From: Muribaculaceae bacterium
Lineage (GTDB): Bacteria; Bacteroidota; Bacteroidia; Bacteroidales; Muribaculaceae
Reading direction: 5' to 3'
DNA length: 64,000 nt
Assembly: GCA_017405965.1 (NCBI GenBank)
Contig: JAFQZK010000037.1
Coordinates: forward strand, 186,001 to 250,000
The notes under the pieces were generated by a model. It did not search any database. It saw only the letters and a list, made by a program, of their open reading frames with translations, and was not told the origin of the DNA. The first letter of the stretch is position 1, and each line of letters starts with the position of its first letter. Positions 53,613-60,770 of the stretch are shown here, piece by piece. The translations under genes were made by a program, and so were the position numbers.

Positions 53613-55028
53613 TTAGTGGCTGGTGTAGAAGTCGGTGATGCGCTGGATGGCGCGGGAGCAGACGGGGCAGAAGTTGGTTACCTCGTTGATCTTCATGCGA
53701 CACTCCTGAGCGGGGCGGTAAACGCCCTTGGACTGGTATCCCCCACCCTCGAAGACGCCGACGCGCTGGGTGGCAGCATCAAGCAGGCGCTGCTCCTTCT
53801 CGTTGGTGATTTTGCGGTAGTTGGGCACCTTGGGATCGGGCGGTGTGGGGATGGCAGTGCCCTTGGGGAGCATGTCGGCCCACTTGCTCTGGAAATCGAC
53901 CAGCGTGGTGAGGTTGGGTTCCCAGGGCTCGGTGTCGGCGGGATACATAGTCTCGTAGGCGTCGTCATAGAAATACTCGTCGCCCAGGCCGGCATAGGCA
54001 TGGCCGAACTCGTGGACAAGCACCTGATGGAAGGTGGGATGATCGCTGGTAGCGACAGTCAACTGGTTGTAGATGCCACCGCCGCCATAGGTGTCGCTGT
54101 TGACCAGCACGATGATGTGCTCGAAGGGGACGCCGGAGAGGACGTCATACAGGCGCCGGATGTCCTGCGTCATCAGATAGCGGTCGGTGTAGAAGGTGTC
54201 ATAGTGGGTGCCGGCAGGGGTGTTGCTCCATCGTCCCAAATGGGGCACGCTGGGGCCGCTGGTGAGCGACTCGGCAGCCACGGCAACGACGTTGAAGCGA
54301 TTCTTCATCGAAGTAAAAGGCTCATGGGCAAACAGGGCATCGACCACACGCTGGCAGTCGTTGTAGAACTTGCCCATCTGCTCACGGGTGTAGCCCTCGG
54401 CGACAATAGCCAAGTCAATGCACTCGGTGATGTCGGGCTGGCCGTCAAGAGGCCCTTCGGTAGGCATATAGTCGCGGCGGCCGGGTTGGTCGGTAGCTTT
54501 GTCTTGCTTGGGCAACGTTTTACCTTTCCAGACGTAATGCACCGGAATGCCGTTGTCGCCGATCTGGCGGATGAGGATGTCGGCCGGGTCGACGGTATGC
54601 GTCATGCTCGTCACTACCTTGCCGTGGAAATCGGTGAGCGTGACGGTTACGTCAACAGGGTGCTTGGGCATCGGCACGTTGTAGCACGTGGAGAAAGCCT
54701 TGCTGACTTTCGTCGCCTCCTCGGTTGCCAGCCACTCCTGGAAGAGCGTCGAGAACGTATGGACAAACAGCACCTGGCCCGTGGCATGGTCCTTCACCTG
54801 AATCTGGCCGTTACCCTTGAGAGGGACGTCGGCAAGACGGCTCTTGCGGCCTGCCCATTGCGGCGTGACATACATCTGTTCCAGATAGATCTGCTGGGCA
54901 TCGTGATTGCCCGCGAACACATAATCCAGACGCAAGGTGCGGCCATCAAAGAAGTCGTCGAACTGCTGCGCCATCGCGGAAACAGACGCGAGCGCAAAAC
55001 AAACCAATAAGAAAAAAGCTTTTTTCAT
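53613..55028 (-). CDS. Secreted M64-family (IgA-peptidase-like) metallopeptidase
   Basis: The 471-residue protein has signal peptide MKKAFFLLVCFALASVSAMA, an N-terminal beta domain (about 22-150) and a peptidase domain with DLAIVAEGYTREQMGKFYND, NSDTYGGGGIYN and the extended zinc motif VLVHEFGHAYAGLGDEY. This matches the M64 family, whose founding member cleaves human IgA; most relatives have unknown targets. The C-terminal CRMKINEVTNFCPVCSRAI contributes cysteines that may form disulfides. It has no dockerin tail, unlike the other secreted enzymes nearby. Confidence 0.92.
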   Translation of the reverse strand: MKKAFFLLVCFALASVSAMAQQFDDFFDGRTLRLDYVFAGNHDAQQIYLEQMYVTPQWAGRKSRLADVPLKGNGQIQVKDHATGQVLFVHTFSTLFQEWLATEEATKVSKAFSTCYNVPMPKHPVDVTVTLTDFHGKVVTSMTHTVDPADILIRQIGDNGIPVHYVWKGKTLPKQDKATDQPGRRDYMPTEGPLDGQPDITECIDLAIVAEGYTREQMGKFYNDCQRVVDALFAHEPFTSMKNRFNVVAVAAESLTSGPSVPHLGRWSNTPAGTHYDTFYTDRYLMTQDIRRLYDVLSGVPFEHIIVLVNSDTYGGGGIYNQLTVATSDHPTFHQVLVHEFGHAYAGLGDEYFYDDAYETMYPADTEPWEPNLTTLVDFQSKWADMLPKGTAIPTPPDPKVPNYRKITNEKEQRLLDAATQRVGVFEGGGYQSKGVYRPAQECRMKINEVTNFCPVCSRAIQRITDFYTSH

Positions 55029-55051
55029 CGTGTTTTAGAATTTAATTGGTG

Positions 55052-55059
55052 CAAAAATA
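55052..55059 (-). promoter_or_regulatory. -7 box of the M64 peptidase gene
   Basis: Minus-strand TATTTTTG followed by CACC; leader about 18 nt. Confidence 0.6.
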
Positions 55060-55082
55060 CAAAAAAAGCCAAAGTTTATCTG

Positions 55083-55090
55083 TAATTTTG
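55083..55090 (+). promoter_or_regulatory. -7 box of the HsdR-N-like gene
   Basis: TAATTTTG followed by TGG; leader about 16 nt. Confidence 0.6.
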
Positions 55091-55111
55091 TGGAAAGAAA
55101 ACTGAAATGGC

Positions 55112-55576
55112 ATGGTAGAATTGAATTTACCGGAATTTGAGTACAAGGTGAAGAAGCGGGAGGACGGCTCGTGGGCCATCTGGGACCGGCTGCGGGAGCG
55201 CTGGGTGTCGCTGACGCCCGAGGAATGGGTGCGTCAGCACTTCGTGGAATGGCTCATCACCGACAAGAAGTTCCCCGCCGCACTGATGGGCAACGAGGTA
55301 TCGCTGACGCAGAACGGCATCGCACGCCGCTGCGACACGGTGGTCGCCGACCGCACGGGCCAGCCGCTGGTGATCGTGGAGTACAAGGCCCCGAGCATCA
55401 ACATCACCCAGAAGGTGTTTGACCAGATTGTGCGCTACAACATGGTGCTCAAGGCACGCTACCTGATCGTGAGCAACGGCCTGGAGCACTACTGCTGCCA
55501 GATCGACTACGACAACAACGACTACTGCTTCCTGGAAGACATTCCGTGTTATGGGACTTTAGTCCCTAGTCCTTAG
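55112..55576 (+). CDS. Orphan type I restriction HsdR N-terminal domain protein
   Basis: The 154-residue protein has the PD-(D/E)xK-like core of HsdR_N_2: RRCDTVVADRTGQPLVIVEYKAP with Asp and Glu-x-Lys, followed by QKVFDQIVRYN and RYLIVSNGLEHYCC. It lacks helicase and motor domains and no hsdM or hsdS is near, so it is a stand-alone nuclease-fold protein rather than a restriction subunit. Its last residues, GTLVPSP, and its TAG stop are encoded by a TAGTCCCTAGTCCTTAG repeat, so the original end of the gene may have been changed by the repeat. Confidence 0.85.
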   Translation: MVELNLPEFEYKVKKREDGSWAIWDRLRERWVSLTPEEWVRQHFVEWLITDKKFPAALMGNEVSLTQNGIARRCDTVVADRTGQPLVIVEYKAPSINITQKVFDQIVRYNMVLKARYLIVSNGLEHYCCQIDYDNNDYCFLEDIPCYGTLVPSP

Positions 55577-55608
55577 TCCTTAGTCCTTAGTCCTTAGTCG
55601 TTAGTTTT
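55558..55608. repeat. TTAGTCC tandem repeat overlapping a gene end
   Basis: Six to seven units of (C/T)TAGTCC, then GTTAGTTTTTAGC. It starts within the HsdR-N-like coding sequence and supplies its stop. Its orientation relative to the downstream gene is opposite to the usual one in this window. Confidence 0.9.
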
Positions 55609-55647
55609 TAGCTGGAATTCTTTGAATAACATTTTTAGACAGAATTG

Positions 55648-55678
55648 TTGAATATTCCGTAATTTTTCTATATCTTTG
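55648..55678 (+). promoter_or_regulatory. Promoter of the secreted-protein operon
   Basis: TTG (55648-55650), 20 nt, TATCTTTG (55671-55678); leader about 19 nt. Confidence 0.75.
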
Positions 55679-55702
55679 CGAATACTTAAACACTTTAGGC
55701 TT

Positions 55703-56239
55703 ATGAAGAATATACTTTTAAAAATCACTATTGCAGCAAGTGTTGCGATGGTGCTGTGTTTCAATGCTCAAGCAGCGGCTCCCGAAGGTTACAAGACCCT
55801 TGATTTTCCTGGATTCACTGTAAGTATTCCTGATGAATTCCAGAAGTCAGAGGGCTGGAGCAGTGAAAGTCAAATGAGTTTTAACTCCAATGCCGTCAAC
55901 GTGCGTGACGATGGCGAAGAGTACCTCTCGAGCGCCACCATCAGCTTGTATGAAATGGATACTGACATGGAGGACCTGAACATGAACGAGGTCGGCCAGA
56001 ACATGATGTGGTCGGCCAAAGCCATGGACGAGGTCTGTGACGAGCCCATCATCGAGGGCAACACCGTCATCATGCGTTCGACCATTGATACCGGTTACGG
56101 TCTCTTGGTCAGCTGGCGCTTCATTGTTATCAACGAGGACGGCCGGACGGCCGGCGGCACCATTTCCTACCATGAAGGCGATGCCAAGGTCTATGAAGGC
56201 ATCGTGATGCCGATTATCCAGTCCGTCCAGTTCAAGTGA
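55703..56239 (+). CDS. Hypothetical secreted protein, operon gene 1
   Basis: The 178-residue protein has signal peptide MKNILLKITIAASVAMVLCF. The mature part (YKTLDFPGFTVSIPDEFQKSEGW...LLVSWRFIVINEDGRTAGGTISYHEGDAKVYEGIVMPIIQSVQF) has the look of a small PsbP/Mog1-like alpha/beta domain (fold guess only). The ATG at 55676 overlaps the -7 box and is rejected. It is separated by 1 nt from the next gene, so they are coupled. Confidence 0.8.
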   Translation: MKNILLKITIAASVAMVLCFNAQAAAPEGYKTLDFPGFTVSIPDEFQKSEGWSSESQMSFNSNAVNVRDDGEEYLSSATISLYEMDTDMEDLNMNEVGQNMMWSAKAMDEVCDEPIIEGNTVIMRSTIDTGYGLLVSWRFIVINEDGRTAGGTISYHEGDAKVYEGIVMPIIQSVQFK

Positions 56240-56240
56240 C

Positions 56241-57080
56241 ATGAGAAAACTCTTAGCCATACTGACGCTGTGCTGCTGCTTCCTGCAACTGCCCGCCCAG
56301 AACATCAACGTGGGCGACAGGTTTCAAGACAGAGAGACCGGTGTGACGTACACCGTGCGCGAAGTGCGTATGGAGAAATACGTCTATATGACCGATGAAT
56401 CAGCAGACAACCTGCTGAGTCTGTCCAAGGTTGATGGCCGAGAGGGCGAATATATCCTGGAGCCCAGCCGCCAAGCTGATGACCCACCCATTGCCGGTGC
56501 CGAGTTCGGATGGCCTGTCAGGTACGCGCCCGATGAGTGCGCACTATCATTCTACACTCCTCAAGGCAAGTTGCTCTATACCCTGGAGACAGTCAAGGCT
56601 GCCAGACGTGAGGACTATCGCTTCAATGTGTCGTTCGGCAAAGACAGCGAGGGCTACATCGGCATCATTTATGTCAAGGGTTATACTCCCCTGAGCGACA
56701 GCCCTGTTATAGAATATGAGCACGAGTTGGTGGAAAGGCTTGCTGAAATGCCCAGTGCCGACGAAGCCGCCAACTATGTTGACGACAAGACGGACATCAA
56801 CTTTGACGGCATCCCCGACCTGCAGATTTATATCGGCCTCAACGCCGTGGGACGCGTTTCGGAGTACTATGCCGGCTATGTATGGGACGACGAGGACAAG
56901 TGCTTCGCCATGGTTCCCGGCTATGACGAGATCAGCAATCCCATTGTGCATCCCGACACCAAGACTATTACCAGTACCGTCCGTACCGATGCGGTGGAAA
57001 TCACCACATGGACCATGGCTTGGGAAGGCGGACACCTCGAGATAATTGATGAAACTACAACTACCTTTGGCGATGAATAA
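56241..57080 (+). CDS. Secreted XAC2610-like protein, operon gene 2
   Basis: The 279-residue protein starts MRKLLAILTLCCCFLQLPAQ. The C-terminal half contains DINFDGIPDLQIYIGLNAVGRVSEYYAGYVWDDEDKCFAMVPGYDEISNPIV, resembling the DxNFDGyxD pattern of XAC2610-type and FG-GAP-like calcium-binding beta domains. The N-terminal half (residues 20-150) is unrecognised. Its last 8 nt overlap the start of the next gene. Confidence 0.75.
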   Translation: MRKLLAILTLCCCFLQLPAQNINVGDRFQDRETGVTYTVREVRMEKYVYMTDESADNLLSLSKVDGREGEYILEPSRQADDPPIAGAEFGWPVRYAPDECALSFYTPQGKLLYTLETVKAARREDYRFNVSFGKDSEGYIGIIYVKGYTPLSDSPVIEYEHELVERLAEMPSADEAANYVDDKTDINFDGIPDLQIYIGLNAVGRVSEYYAGYVWDDEDKCFAMVPGYDEISNPIVHPDTKTITSTVRTDAVEITTWTMAWEGGHLEIIDETTTTFGDE

Positions 57081-58518
57081 AATTCTATTTTTCTCCTTGA
57101 TTTTTGCCTGCAGTATTCTCCCCATGACAGCAGGCAGCGGCCCCGACAAGAAGGACGGGACCACCCCACCCATGTTCCTGCTCGGCAGTAACAACGGCAT
57201 GATGCAGATGGTTTATTGGTGTGACTTTGAAGAGCCCCAGCTGGACGAGGAATATCCCGAATACTTTGAGGAAGCGCATCGGGCATGGGCCATTCAGGAA
57301 CAATTTCGCCGCAACGCCTCCAAGTATACCAAACTGATTGTTGACGGCACCCAGACACTAGATGTGAAGTATGTGGATGAGATTCTGCTCAACCCCGACG
57401 GCGAGAAGTTATTCCCGGGCGAATTGCATGGCATGCCCAAAATTCCCTCACTCGGTGCCAGATTCACCCTCCAGGGCGAGCCCAAAATGAATATAGACGA
57501 AGTGCCCGGCAACATTGTCGTTACCGACAGCTATCTCGCCTCCCACAAACCACTAAAGGTAGAATCGGCCACGATCGACGAGGAAGTGCCGCTACCGGCT
57601 GCCGTCATCAAGAAGATGGAAGAAAAATACGGCATGAAAGCCGAACAGTCTAAGAAAGTCTATATCATCGGTGACCGATACACCTATGGCGTGATGCAAT
57701 TCGAGGGCGAATACAAGAACAGCGCAAGAAAGAAACGCGACCCGAACGTTATGTCGGCATTGGCACTGGAAATCATCATTGACGGCGATAAAATCTATTC
57801 CTATCCCGTCGAAGGGTGGTATGACCCGGAATTCGGCGCCACGTGGAATGCCGACGACGGTGGCGAATATTTTCCCAGCAACATTGCGGCAGCATTTGAA
57901 GGCCCTCAAGGAGTAGAGTTTTGCTACCTTCATTGGGCTCCCGAGAGTGCCACCACCGGCCTCATGGTCCTCAATAACGGCAAACTCGACCGCCAGGAAT
58001 ATGCCGTATACCACAGCCTGATTGACGAGCAGATTCCCGTGTGGAAGAAGGACATCGAGGAGATGAAGAGGCTCTACATTGCCGAAGATCCAGGTGAAAA
58101 CGATGGCATAGAACTGACCAAGTGGGCCCATGTCTTTATCGACTATATGGGCGAGCAAATCTGGATTAGCGACGAGGCCGAGGAAAACGGCGCATTCTTC
58201 AGCCGCGAGGACGACAAATTCGAGCTCATCGGCACCGTGAGAGGCAATTTCAAACCTTCATTCCCCCGAAGCAAAGACGGCAACTGTTACCTGGTAATCT
58301 CGGGACCTGCCGGGGGACCGTCCTATTATACCGAAATCTTTAAGTTCAAGAACGGCACGGTGATTGAAAGGTTCAACGGACTGGAGGTTTACGGCGAACT
58401 TGACGGCTGCGCCCTCAACGGGAAAGAAATCAGCGTTGAGCAGGGGAAAGCCTATATGCAGGCTGTGCCCGAAGCCGAAGAACCCTTCATTTACTGGAAC
58501 GAGATTAGTGACAAATGA
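57073..58518 (+). CDS. Hypothetical secreted protein, operon gene 3
   Basis: The 481-residue protein starts MNKILFFSLIFACSILPMTA, a signal peptide. The ATG lies within the end of the preceding gene (ATGAATAA), so translation is coupled; the ATG at 57046 is rejected. No domain is recognised. The middle (residues 180-290) is rich in Tyr, Trp and Asp (GDRYTYGVMQFEGEYKNS, EGWYDPEFGATW) and the C-terminus has WG-like strands (DKFELIGTVRGNFKPSF, GNCYLVISGPAGG). Confidence 0.75.
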   Translation: MNKILFFSLIFACSILPMTAGSGPDKKDGTTPPMFLLGSNNGMMQMVYWCDFEEPQLDEEYPEYFEEAHRAWAIQEQFRRNASKYTKLIVDGTQTLDVKYVDEILLNPDGEKLFPGELHGMPKIPSLGARFTLQGEPKMNIDEVPGNIVVTDSYLASHKPLKVESATIDEEVPLPAAVIKKMEEKYGMKAEQSKKVYIIGDRYTYGVMQFEGEYKNSARKKRDPNVMSALALEIIIDGDKIYSYPVEGWYDPEFGATWNADDGGEYFPSNIAAAFEGPQGVEFCYLHWAPESATTGLMVLNNGKLDRQEYAVYHSLIDEQIPVWKKDIEEMKRLYIAEDPGENDGIELTKWAHVFIDYMGEQIWISDEAEENGAFFSREDDKFELIGTVRGNFKPSFPRSKDGNCYLVISGPAGGPSYYTEIFKFKNGTVIERFNGLEVYGELDGCALNGKEISVEQGKAYMQAVPEAEEPFIYWNEISDK

Positions 58519-58528
58519 CCATCAAGCG

Positions 58529-59731
58529 ATGAGAAAGGCAATCACATTATTACTCTGCTGCTGGGCATTGGCATTTGGCGCCCAAGGCATGGAAACGCCG
58601 CTCAAGGTCATCGACGATAGTTGGATGGGCAAGCCCATACCCGTGAAGAGCAACGACGGTACTGTCGACGTGATGACGCTGATGAAGGCTTTTCATGCCG
58701 TCTGGCCCACCCCGAGCGTGCAGTCGATCATCGACGCGGCAGGCGACAACAGCTATTATGAGCATGATGAATCTAGCATGCCTCCCGGTTGCCACGGCGT
58801 TGTGTTTATGGACTGTGAGGACTTCAACTGGGCCTATTTCCGTCATGTCGAGGGTGGGACCCAGGACGTTGAAGCGCGCGCCTGCCTGCGCGACAACGGA
58901 CACACGCTTTTCGTCATCACTTTTGCGGCAGCCGATGACAAGGTAAGGCCCTTCTGGTGCTTCTATGACTACGACCCCGCGAGCCGGATGATGACGCCCG
59001 AGAAGCCCCTGTTCCGTACGTTTTTTCCGCATCAAACATGGGAAAATTCGACATTACGCTTTCATTTGGGATTTGAATATGACCTGACCATCATCGTGGA
59101 AGAAACGTCCTCCACCGGAGAGAAGTGGTACCACCATTATTCTTTCACCGGCATGACCTATGTGTACTCCCACACCAGTTCCGAGGCCTTTGATTACACG
59201 GACGAAATGGGCGAAACAGAAGAAAAACTGCCCGAAGAGGCCGAATTGAAGGACGAGGACGGTGACAGGGAACTGTATGTGAACGTCGATGGCGTGGGTT
59301 CAGATTACGGCCAGTGGTCGGTGTGGCTGCGTGACAAGAACACGGGCTTTGTGACCTACCTGTTTGCCACCGAGAACACCGCTGCACCGCTGTGGGACCA
59401 GATGCAAGATGGCAACGGCATCAAAACCTCGATTGACCTGATTGCCGCAGGCAACTGCTTCACCACCCTCTTCATTCCCTGGGATGCCGACAAAATCTTT
59501 GTCGAAGGGTGTCCCGACGACCGCAACGTCTGGTCCTACATCATCGACATCAGTACCAAGGAAGCCATTCAGTTACCCACCAACGAAGGGCTGATTGCCA
59601 TCGATCCCGGGAAACAGGAAATCCACATGAGCCATTATCTCTACGACCTCGAGGGTGGCCGCTACTCGGTGGAGCGCGTCTATACCCTCGACGGCCGATT
59701 CACCGGCAAGGAATACCGCATCGCTGATTAA
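58529..59731 (+). CDS. Hypothetical secreted protein, operon gene 4
   Basis: The 400-residue protein starts MRKAITLLLCCWALAFGAQG, a signal peptide, 10 nt after the previous stop; an earlier ATG at 58364 is inside the preceding gene. The body is acidic with alternating strands (WCFYDYDPASRMMTPEKPLF, GSDYGQWSVWLRDKNTGFVTYLF, RNVWSYIIDIS), suggesting a beta-propeller or similar fold. Residues 55-110 contain a possible disulfide pair in MPPGCHGVVFMDCEDF. No family is recognised. Confidence 0.75.
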   Translation: MRKAITLLLCCWALAFGAQGMETPLKVIDDSWMGKPIPVKSNDGTVDVMTLMKAFHAVWPTPSVQSIIDAAGDNSYYEHDESSMPPGCHGVVFMDCEDFNWAYFRHVEGGTQDVEARACLRDNGHTLFVITFAAADDKVRPFWCFYDYDPASRMMTPEKPLFRTFFPHQTWENSTLRFHLGFEYDLTIIVEETSSTGEKWYHHYSFTGMTYVYSHTSSEAFDYTDEMGETEEKLPEEAELKDEDGDRELYVNVDGVGSDYGQWSVWLRDKNTGFVTYLFATENTAAPLWDQMQDGNGIKTSIDLIAAGNCFTTLFIPWDADKIFVEGCPDDRNVWSYIIDISTKEAIQLPTNEGLIAIDPGKQEIHMSHYLYDLEGGRYSVERVYTLDGRFTGKEYRIAD

Positions 59732-59763
59732 CAGAGAATCAACACAACAGAATCATTATCAAA

Positions 59764-60702
59764 ATGAAAAGAATAGCAATCATCTTACTGATGCTCAGTG
59801 CATTTACCACATGGGCACAAGACATCGAACAGGGCAGCCTGTGGTACAACGGCGCACTCGTCTATAACGCCACCCTGGCTGAAGGGGGAAGAGTGATTTT
59901 AGCCTCAACCGTCGAGGGCGAGGAACTTGAGTTCATGCTGGTACCTGTAAAAGGCGAACCCGGCACCTACACCATCGCCGAGGGTCCCAACGACGCGATG
60001 ATGGTCGAAGAAGTAGGGCACACCGTTCGCCTCATCCAGCAAGAGGACTTGAATATCCTCTGTTTCTATGACACCAAAGACACCCTGTACAAATTGATGA
60101 CCTGCACCAGAGAAGAGGACAACCAGAAGCTGAATGTGGAGACCTGGATGACGATGCTCAGGGGCGACTATACCATGACTGACGGCACCCGCGTGACCAT
60201 CGACTGGAACAAAGCCCTCGTGGGAGGGACCTATGTGCCTATCGAAGCCATGACCTTTAACGGCCACACGACAGGCATCCTCAGGATCGACGGTGAAGGA
60301 ACCCCGTTAAACGGCTGCATGGAAGTGCAGTTCATCAAGGGCGGCCTGTGCCTGTATCCAGTGGGGTTTGATGAGTATGAATTTCCGCACAGGTTACTGA
60401 CTGAAAGTTTCACCCTCACTGAATCCAATCCCAACTACGGCTGCTATGACTACGTCAGCAACACATTGCTCCACGGCAGCGAGCTGAACTACTACGACAA
60501 GCCGACGTTGCGCCTGATGCGCAATTCCATCCTTGCCCGTCGCGGCTATGTGTTCCAGTCCAAGGACCTGAAGGAATACTTCGGCAAAGAACCGTGGTAC
60601 AGACCAGCCGAGAGCAACGACGAAATCAAGCTTTCGCTCCTCGAGCAGCTGAACATCGAATTGATCAAGCATCGAGAGGCCACTTATGATAATGAGGTAT
60701 AG
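59764..60702 (+). CDS. Secreted YARHG-domain protein, operon gene 5
   Basis: The 312-residue protein has signal peptide MKRIAIILLMLSAFTTWAQ. The C-terminal 75 residues (LRLMRNSILARRGYVFQSKDLKEYFGKEPWYRP) match the YARHG domain, a small extracellular domain named for its YARHG motif and found in many Gram-positive and Bacteroidetes surface proteins; its role is unknown. The N-terminal 200 residues form a beta-rich domain of unknown type. It follows gene 4 by 32 nt and ends the operon. Confidence 0.85.
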   Translation: MKRIAIILLMLSAFTTWAQDIEQGSLWYNGALVYNATLAEGGRVILASTVEGEELEFMLVPVKGEPGTYTIAEGPNDAMMVEEVGHTVRLIQQEDLNILCFYDTKDTLYKLMTCTREEDNQKLNVETWMTMLRGDYTMTDGTRVTIDWNKALVGGTYVPIEAMTFNGHTTGILRIDGEGTPLNGCMEVQFIKGGLCLYPVGFDEYEFPHRLLTESFTLTESNPNYGCYDYVSNTLLHGSELNYYDKPTLRLMRNSILARRGYVFQSKDLKEYFGKEPWYRPAESNDEIKLSLLEQLNIELIKHREATYDNEV

Positions 60703-60757
60703 AACAGGATTTGCGTGATTCTGCTCCAAGTAACCTAAAAACGCACCGAAAAATTAG

Positions 60758-60765
60758 TATATTTG
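60758..60765 (+). promoter_or_regulatory. -7 box of the UvrD-like helicase gene, adjacent to the ATG
   Basis: TATATTTG, then CAACC, then ATG at 60771. This predicts a leaderless transcript. No TTTG at the -33 position. Confidence 0.65.
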
Positions 60766-60770
60766 CAACC

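Noticed and set aside
53460..55010. 516-codon plus-strand frame opposite the M64 peptidase
   Set aside because: Shadow of a gene with signal peptide and clear zinc motif.
55112..55576. Type I restriction-modification system
   Set aside because: Only the HsdR N-terminal domain is present; no helicase part, hsdM or hsdS nearby.
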